Assembly (NCBI RefSeq): GCF_007570825.1
Contig: NZ_SUNB01000001.1
Coordinates: 62,001 to 126,000, forward strand
Reading direction: 5' to 3'
Length of the DNA: 64,000 nt
Origin: Pleionea sediminis
Lineage (GTDB): Bacteria > Pseudomonadota > Gammaproteobacteria > Enterobacterales > Kangiellaceae
Below, piece by piece: positions 56,407 through 64,000 of the stretch. The notes below the pieces were generated by a model. It was not told the DNA's origin, ran no database searches, and saw only the letters and a list, made by a program, of their open reading frames with translations. The translations under genes were made by a program, and so were the position numbers. Position 1 is the first letter of the stretch. Every line of letters starts with the position of its first letter.

Positions 56407-57075
56407 CTAATCCACAACACCGCCGAGCAAGGGAACAAAACGAACTTGCTCGAGTACCGACTTTTGCAATTCTCCATCAACTTTATGCAACACCATTAAT
56501 TCTTGTACACCATTTTGAGCACCGACAGGAATCACCATTCGGCCACCCTCGGCTAATTGCTCAACCAAGGCCTCTGGTATATTCTCTGGTGCGGCAGTGA
56601 CAATAATTGCATCAAATGGAGCTTTATCTTCCCATCCTTTAAAGCCATCACCATGGCGATAATGAACATTAAATATTTTTAAGTTACGTAAACGCTTTTG
56701 CGACATTCGCTGCAATGGACCAACTCGCTCGATAGTAAACACATCCTTAAACATTTGAGCCAGAATAATCGTTTGATATCCCGAGCCAGTACCCACTTCC
56801 AAAACCTTATTCATATCCCCTGTGTCTAACAAGAGCTCACTCATCCGAGCGACAATAAACGGTTGTGAAATCGTTTGTCCCATTCCGATAGGCAGTGAGG
56901 TATCTTCATAAGCACGATGAGAAATTGCCTCATCGACAAATAAATGCCGAGGGGTTGAAGCCATAATCTCCAACACCTTAGGGTTTACTATACCTTTTTC
57001 TTTCAATCGATTGACAAGTCGCTCACGCGTCCTTTGTGACGTCATACCGATTCCAGAAACATGAACCGAATTCAT
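56407..57075 (-). CDS. pcm: Protein-L-isoaspartate O-methyltransferase
   Basis: 222 residues. Repairs isoaspartyl damage in aged proteins by SAM-dependent methylation. The SAM motif VLEVGTGSGYQT and the upstream LPIGMGQTISQPFIVARMSE are diagnostic. The start at 57075 overlaps the surE stop as ATGA (4 nt), so translation is coupled. An alternative ATG ten codons in (MTSQRTRERL) is where some homologues begin, but coupling favours the first. Confidence 0.96.
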   Translation of the reverse strand: MNSVHVSGIGMTSQRTRERLVNRLKEKGIVNPKVLEIMASTPRHLFVDEAISHRAYEDTSLPIGMGQTISQPFIVARMSELLLDTGDMNKVLEVGTGSGYQTIILAQMFKDVFTIERVGPLQRMSQKRLRNLKIFNVHYRHGDGFKGWEDKAPFDAIIVTAAPENIPEALVEQLAEGGRMVIPVGAQNGVQELMVLHKVDGELQKSVLEQVRFVPLLGGVVD

Positions 57076-57818
57076 AATTCAGACATCCACTCTCCAACTT
57101 GCTCAAAACAGTCGCTCGCTGTTAAATCAACCGTAATGGGCGTTATTGATACAAAGCCATGTTCAACTGCATAAAAATCCGTTCCTTCAGCTTCGTCCTG
57201 CGCGCCGGGAGTTGGCCCAATCCAGTACACAGTGCGGCCCTTGGGATCTTTAGCGGGGACTATAGTATCAGCTCTGTGCCGACTTCCCAACCTTGTTAAT
57301 TGATAGCCAGCTAAATTTTCCAGTGGTACATCGGGCACATTAATGTTCAAAATTTTATCGATCGGTAATGGATTTTCAATTAACCGCTTGATCACCCTTC
57401 GAGTTACGTGAGCTGCAGTCTCATAATGCTTGTATTCTCCTCCCAACAAAGATACCGCTATGGCCGGCATACCCAATGAACGCCCTTCCATAGCTGCAGC
57501 AACAGTTCCAGAATAAAGCACATCATCACCCAAGTTTCCACCAGCATTAATACCGGCAACAACAATATCAGGAGTACCATCGATTACATGATAGGTACCA
57601 AGATGAACGCAATCCGAAGGCGTGCCTCTCACAGAATAAAAACCATTTTCCGTTTGGCTGACTCGGATAGGGACTTCCAAAGTCAAAGAGTTGGATGCAC
57701 CACTGCAATTGCGATCGGGCGCAACAACGGTAACATCGTGTTCTTCGGCTAAATATTGATACAAGCAAATCAAACCGGGCGCAAAATATCCGTCATCATT
57801 ACTAAGCAGTATTTTCAC
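57072..57818 (-). CDS. surE: 5'/3'-nucleotidase SurE
   Basis: 248 residues. The start is chosen at GTG 57818: GAGGAG lies seven bases upstream and the protein then begins MKILLSNDDGYFAPG, exactly like other SurE proteins. An in-frame ATG at 57833 lies inside truD and has no such site. Motifs: NDDG metal/phosphate site, APDRNCSGASNSLT, and VVAGINAGGNLGDDVLYSGT. Survival-associated nucleotidase and exopolyphosphatase. It overlaps truD by 17 nt and pcm by 4 nt. Confidence 0.95.
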   Translation of the reverse strand: MKILLSNDDGYFAPGLICLYQYLAEEHDVTVVAPDRNCSGASNSLTLEVPIRVSQTENGFYSVRGTPSDCVHLGTYHVIDGTPDIVVAGINAGGNLGDDVLYSGTVAAAMEGRSLGMPAIAVSLLGGEYKHYETAAHVTRRVIKRLIENPLPIDKILNINVPDVPLENLAGYQLTRLGSRHRADTIVPAKDPKGRTVYWIGPTPGAQDEAEGTDFYAVEHGFVSITPITVDLTASDCFEQVGEWMSEL

Positions 57819-58866
57819 GATTAAACTCCTCATCGGATTTTAGTGAAGCATCGGAAACGTTACCTAATTCTGAAAGTAACTCTGTGGCATAACAACCGCT
57901 GGGCAACTCAAACTCTAAATATAAATGTCCCACATCATCAAATCGCCAATCTAACGCTTTCGGAATTACCCGCAAAGCTCGCCAATCAGTCTTTGATGGT
58001 ATTTTTTCAATCATTGACGCATAGTTCTGCCAAATTGACTCTACTAATTCAGCATATTCACTCATCACTTGCGGAGCATCTTCTCCAGGTAAGGGACCCG
58101 CGATATGAATATCGCCAGAATCTAGACGCTGTTGTAGCTGGGTGTCATCGTCTGTTGCCATGAAAAACGAACGAGTTCCCGCCAATTGCATTCGATCGCC
58201 AACGCGCGGAGATTGCCAAGTGCCGCACTCAATTCGCCGCGCTAAAAGCTGATTAAAAAACCAACTTCTGAGAGCAGAGAGATAAATTGACCGCTGATTC
58301 TTACGGGCTTTAAACTTACCCTCTAACATCGCAACCGCTTTTTCGACATTGCGTCCGCCATGACCAAAACGTTGCAAACCAAAATAATTTGGATAGCCGC
58401 GATCTCGAATAACAGTTAGATGCTCTGCTATTTTCTCGGGAGAGCCAACACAGTCTCTTAAACGAATCGCAAAGTGATTATAAGCGATGGCACCATGTTT
58501 TAATTTTTTATTATTGCGTTCAATACGCAATACTTTAAATTCTTCATCTCCCGAAATTTCAGTTGGATTGTCTTGCCCAGGAAGGTGAATACTGAACCAC
58601 TGGCGCGTTATCGCGTGCCGGTCTTTCAATCCAGCGTAACCAATATCTCGCTCTCTAACTTTCAATTGCTGAGCAAGCTTTTTAACAATCCATTGTGTGT
58701 TAGCTCCCGTTTTTTCAATGAGCAAAAAACAATGTTCGCCATCGCCTGAAGTAGAAAAAGACAAATGTTCAGTGACTTGGAAGTCTGCCGGTTGTTGTTT
58801 TAAAACTGCCGACTGTAGAGAAGGAGCTATGGCTCTTGGCCAACTCATCATAGGGTTATTACTCAT
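57802..58866 (-). CDS. truD: tRNA pseudouridine(13) synthase TruD
   Basis: 354 residues. Makes pseudouridine 13 in tRNA-Glu. The catalytic Asp82 lies in GYAGLKDRHAITRQWFS, matching Asp80 of E. coli. The TruD insertion domain follows (GYPNYFGLQRFGHGGRNVEK). It lies 14 nt after ispF, in the conserved ispD-ispF-truD-surE-pcm order. Start at 58866; an ATG five codons in is an alternative. Confidence 0.95.
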   Translation of the reverse strand: MSNNPMMSWPRAIAPSLQSAVLKQQPADFQVTEHLSFSTSGDGEHCFLLIEKTGANTQWIVKKLAQQLKVRERDIGYAGLKDRHAITRQWFSIHLPGQDNPTEISGDEEFKVLRIERNNKKLKHGAIAYNHFAIRLRDCVGSPEKIAEHLTVIRDRGYPNYFGLQRFGHGGRNVEKAVAMLEGKFKARKNQRSIYLSALRSWFFNQLLARRIECGTWQSPRVGDRMQLAGTRSFFMATDDDTQLQQRLDSGDIHIAGPLPGEDAPQVMSEYAELVESIWQNYASMIEKIPSKTDWRALRVIPKALDWRFDDVGHLYLEFELPSGCYATELLSELGNVSDASLKSDEEFNRENTA

Positions 58867-58880
58867 TTAATGCTCAGTGA

Positions 58881-59372
58881 TTACTGTTGAGGTTTTGGTG
58901 CCGATTCAATAATCGTCACAGCGTGTACGGCGATACCTTCTTTGCGTCCAATATAGCCCATCTTTTCAGTCGTTGTTGCTTTGACATTGACTTGATCAAT
59001 CTCGCAACCACAAATACGCGCTATTGTTTCTCTCATCGACTCTATTTTCGGAGCCATTTTCGGTGCCTGAGCGACCACCGTAATATCAAGATTGACCACC
59101 AAATAAGACTGAGTTCGCAACATCTCAATAACTCGCCCTAATAATATTTGACTATCAATATTTTTGAATTGATCATCTTGATCTGAAAAATGTTTACCAA
59201 TGTCTCCCAAAGCCGCGGCACCTAGAAGCGCATCACACACCGCGTGCAATACAACATCGCCGTCAGAGTGAGCCAACAGTCCCACTGGATGATCGAATGT
59301 TACTCCGCCCAGAATTAATGGTTTTTCGCCACCAAATTTATGCGCATCGAAGCCATGTCCAATTCGTATCAT
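58881..59372 (-). CDS. ispF: 2-C-methyl-D-erythritol 2,4-cyclodiphosphate synthase
   Basis: 163 residues from the ATG at 59372. It begins [15 protein letters not shown] like other IspF proteins, with GAGAGA upstream and a 4-nt ATGA overlap with ispD. The upstream in-frame ATG at 59405 would lie well inside ispD. Zinc ligands Asp9 and His11 are visible (GFDAH), with the third His in [13 protein letters not shown]. Fifth step of the MEP isoprenoid pathway. Confidence 0.96.
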   Translation of the reverse strand: MIRIGHGFDAHKFGGEKPLILGGVTFDHPVGLLAHSDGDVVLHAVCDALLGAAALGDIGKHFSDQDDQFKNIDSQILLGRVIEMLRTQSYLVVNLDITVVAQAPKMAPKIESMRETIARICGCEIDQVNVKATTTEKMGYIGRKEGIAVHAVTIIESAPKPQQ

Positions 59373-60085
59373 TTTAATTCTATCTCTCGATTTTTTAGTA
59401 TCCACTCAGCCAATGCTAGATCTTCAGGGTAAGTTATTTTTAAATTATTCCGTTCACCTTCAACCGTTCCCACTTGATGCCCGGCAAATTCTAGAGCTTG
59501 AGCTTCATCAGTGATCGGTTGATTGGCTTTTCGTGCATTAATTAAAGCATCAAGTAATATTGTTAACGGAGCCAATTGCGGTGTTAACGCACGTCGAAAT
59601 TCTGCCCGGTTATGTGTTGCAACAATAGTATCGCCACTAACTTGTTTTAATGTATCAACGACTGGTGCAACCAATATGGCTCCTTGCGAAAACGTTTTAC
59701 GGCTCTTTTTCAATTTGTCGAGATCACCGACTGTTAAACACGGGCGCGCTGCATCGTGCACTAACACCCAAATATTTTTTGCCGAATCCAGTTCATTAAG
59801 CCAAAGCAAACCGTTTAACACCGAATCCGCTCTTTCTTTGCCACCTTCAACACGAACTACCTTGTCTGAATAATTTTGCAAAATCGAGTCAATGTAACGG
59901 TCATCAGCATCTGCCACAACCACGATACCCGATAATGATTCATCGCGAGAAAATAAATCGAGCGAATGCTCAATGACTTTTTTATTTGCTAGAGAAAGAT
60001 ATTGCTTGGGCACATCCGATTGCATACGAGATCCACAACCAGCAGCTGGGATAACAACCCAAATATCGGATTCACAATTTGCCAT
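59369..60085 (-). CDS. ispD: 2-C-methyl-D-erythritol 4-phosphate cytidylyltransferase
   Basis: 238 residues. Third step of the MEP pathway: CTP + MEP to CDP-ME. The nucleotide-binding loop reads [16 protein letters not shown] and the product site HDAARPC is present, as is the [19 protein letters not shown] tail. Immediately downstream of ftsB (6 nt) and overlapping ispF, so the ftsB-ispD-ispF transcript is tightly organised. Confidence 0.96.
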   Translation of the reverse strand: MANCESDIWVVIPAAGCGSRMQSDVPKQYLSLANKKVIEHSLDLFSRDESLSGIVVVADADDRYIDSILQNYSDKVVRVEGGKERADSVLNGLLWLNELDSAKNIWVLVHDAARPCLTVGDLDKLKKSRKTFSQGAILVAPVVDTLKQVSGDTIVATHNRAEFRRALTPQLAPLTILLDALINARKANQPITDEAQALEFAGHQVGTVEGERNNLKITYPEDLALAEWILKNREIELK

Positions 60086-60091
60086 GAGAGG

Positions 60092-60370
60092 TTACTTTTT
60101 GGTCGGAACGAAACGGTAAAAAGTTTCGCCGGGTTTTATCATACCCAAATGAAGTCGTGCGTATTGTTCAATTGCATCGTCATTGTTACGCAATGCTTTA
60201 ACTTGTTTAAAAAGTTCTTGGTTACGCGCTTCTAGTTGTTTATTCGCTTTTTGCTGTTCTGCTACGCGGTCAGACAATTCTCGAAACTCAGCAATACCAC
60301 CATCGTCCGACCACAAGCGAACTTGCAACCAAACCAATAGAGTTAAAAATAAAATTGCCCACCACTTCAT
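60092..60370 (-). CDS. ftsB: Cell division protein FtsB
   Basis: 92 residues. A single N-terminal transmembrane helix (WWAILFLTLLVWLQVRLW) precedes a periplasmic coiled coil (about 28-68, ending ALRNNDDAIEQYARLHLGMI) and a short C-terminal tail (PGETFYRFV). It forms the FtsQBL complex of the divisome. It lies between eno and ispD, its conserved place. Confidence 0.94.
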   Translation of the reverse strand: MKWWAILFLTLLVWLQVRLWSDDGGIAEFRELSDRVAEQQKANKQLEARNQELFKQVKALRNNDDAIEQYARLHLGMIKPGETFYRFVPTKK

Positions 60371-60394
60371 CGAATCGTCCGTTTAAATTCAGCA

Positions 60395-60424
60395 TCATCG
60401 CGGGTTTATCACGACCCGCGATGA
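60395..60424 (-). repeat. Perfect 11-bp stem-loop between eno and ftsB
   Basis: TCATCGCGGGT (60395-60405) / ACCCGCGATGA (60414-60424) with an 8-nt loop, 14 nt after the eno stop codon. No T tract follows, so it is more likely a 3' stabilising or attenuating hairpin than a full terminator. Confidence 0.6.
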
Positions 60425-60438
60425 CAAACATCTTTCGA

Positions 60439-61737
<1,299 letters not shown>

Positions 61738-61757
61738 CTAACTAAATGATTGAATGT

Positions 61758-62596
61758 TTAAGCCATTAAGCCTTGTTCAGCAAAAGGCACCGATTTAACG
61801 GCATTATCGATTTGCTGTAATAAAGTTAATAACTCCTCAATTTGATTCATTGGAAATGAGTTTGGCCCATCACTTTTTGCCTTCGCCGGATCGGGGTGCG
61901 TTTCCATAAAGAGTCCAGAAACACCCGCTGCGATTGCTGCTCTTGCCAATACAGGAACAAATTCTCTTTGGCCGCCACTGGTTGCCCCAAGGCCACCAGG
62001 CTGTTGTACCGAGTGAGTCGCGTCATACACGACTGGACATCCGGTATTTCGCATAATTGCCAAACCACGCATGTCTGACACGAGTGTGTTATAGCCAAAA
62101 CTAGCACCTCGTTCGCACACCATAATTTGCTCATTACCAGTCGCTTTTGCTTTTTCGACTACATTAGTCATATCCCAAGGCGCTTGAAACTGACCTTTCT
62201 TAATGTTGACGGGAATTTGTGCTTCACACACTCGCTGAATAAAATTTGTTTGGCGCACGAGAAAAGCTGGTGTTTGCATCACATCAACAACACTCGCCAC
62301 TTCATTTATTGGCGTATCTTCATGCACATCGGTTAAAACAGGAACACCCAACTGGTCTTTCACTTTTTGTAGAATCTGCATGCCTTTCTCAAGGCCTGGA
62401 CCACGAAAACTGGTATGTGACGAGCGATTTGCTTTGTCAAAGCTCGACTTGTAAATAAAAGGCATGCCCAATTTATCGGTAACTTCCTTTAAAAATCCGG
62501 CTGTATCCAGTGCTAATTGCTCACTTTCGATAACACACGGCCCGGCAATCAGGAAAAACGGTTGATCAATTCCAACTTCAAAATCACATAACTTCA

Positions 62597-62597
<1 letters not shown>
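61758..62597 (-). CDS. kdsA: 3-deoxy-8-phosphooctulonate synthase
   Basis: 279 residues from the ATG at 62597. AGGAGA precedes it, and the ATG shares one base with the pyrG stop (TAATG). An upstream in-frame start at 62630 lies inside pyrG and adds a non-homologous basic peptide. The enzyme makes KDO-8-phosphate for lipopolysaccharide from PEP and arabinose-5-phosphate. Motifs: [23 protein letters not shown] and [13 protein letters not shown]. Confidence 0.97.

Positions 62598-64000
<1,403 letters not shown>

Overview
The window is a gene-dense, AT-leaning bacterial chromosome segment with no rRNA, tRNA, insertion sequence, prophage or CRISPR array that I can see. Several neighbourhoods point to a gammaproteobacterium: fadR divergent from nhaB; mltD/gloB/yafS/rnhA/dnaQ; purL divergent from mltF; and rpoS-nlpD-yqaA-pcm-surE-truD-ispF-ispD-ftsB-eno-kdsA-pyrG. 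A free-living, probably marine member near Oceanospirillales/Kangiellaceae fits the many exported peptidases, lipoproteins and Na+-linked transporters, but that placement is inference.

Layout. 1-5.3 kb: UPF0149 protein (cut by the left edge), a dicarboxylate/glutamate symporter with an abutting TetR regulator, an S9 peptidase and thiopurine methyltransferase. 5.3-8.7 kb: SohB protease and a VolA/Pla-1-type surface lipase. 9.3-14.0 kb: the prkA-yeaH-spoVR stress operon. 14.0-16.7 kb: fadR and nhaB, divergent. 16.8-21.8 kb: dnaQ, rnhA, yafS, gloB, mltD, acyP. 21.9-24.4 kb: the three-gene AmmeMemoRadiSam set.

24.4-36.4 kb is the most unusual block: two divergent operons made almost entirely of exported proteins. 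Leftward: a diheme PD40/HzsA-like lipoprotein, two small outer-membrane beta-barrels (one with an SH3 domain), a TlpA thioredoxin, a DUF4266 lipoprotein with a Cys-Gly-Cys tail, and a DUF3570 protein. Rightward: a monoheme DUF1588/DUF1585-like protein, a diheme LamG lipoprotein and a Tat-exported DUF1501-like protein. Together they carry five CxxCH heme sites. I read it as an undescribed cell-envelope redox system; its substrate is unknown.

36.5-46.3 kb: rhomboid protease with a helical repeat tail, PilZ protein, zinc-finger/membrane/TPR protein, GNAT acetyltransferase, gshA, GAF-GGDEF-EAL protein, DUF2959 lipoprotein and an unrecognised ORF. 46.4-53.5 kb: purL, mltF, cobalamin adenosyltransferase and a degenerate Tag-like protein. 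53.6-64.0 kb: the rpoS-to-pyrG housekeeping run, all leftward, with pyrG cut by the right edge.

Regulatory observations: two candidate FadR operators share the half-site AACTGGTCTG, one in front of the lipase gene and one in front of fadR itself, suggesting that lipid scavenging is tied to FadR. Seven intrinsic terminators are clear. Two of them sit almost directly on the start codon of the next gene (tpm and the rhomboid gene).
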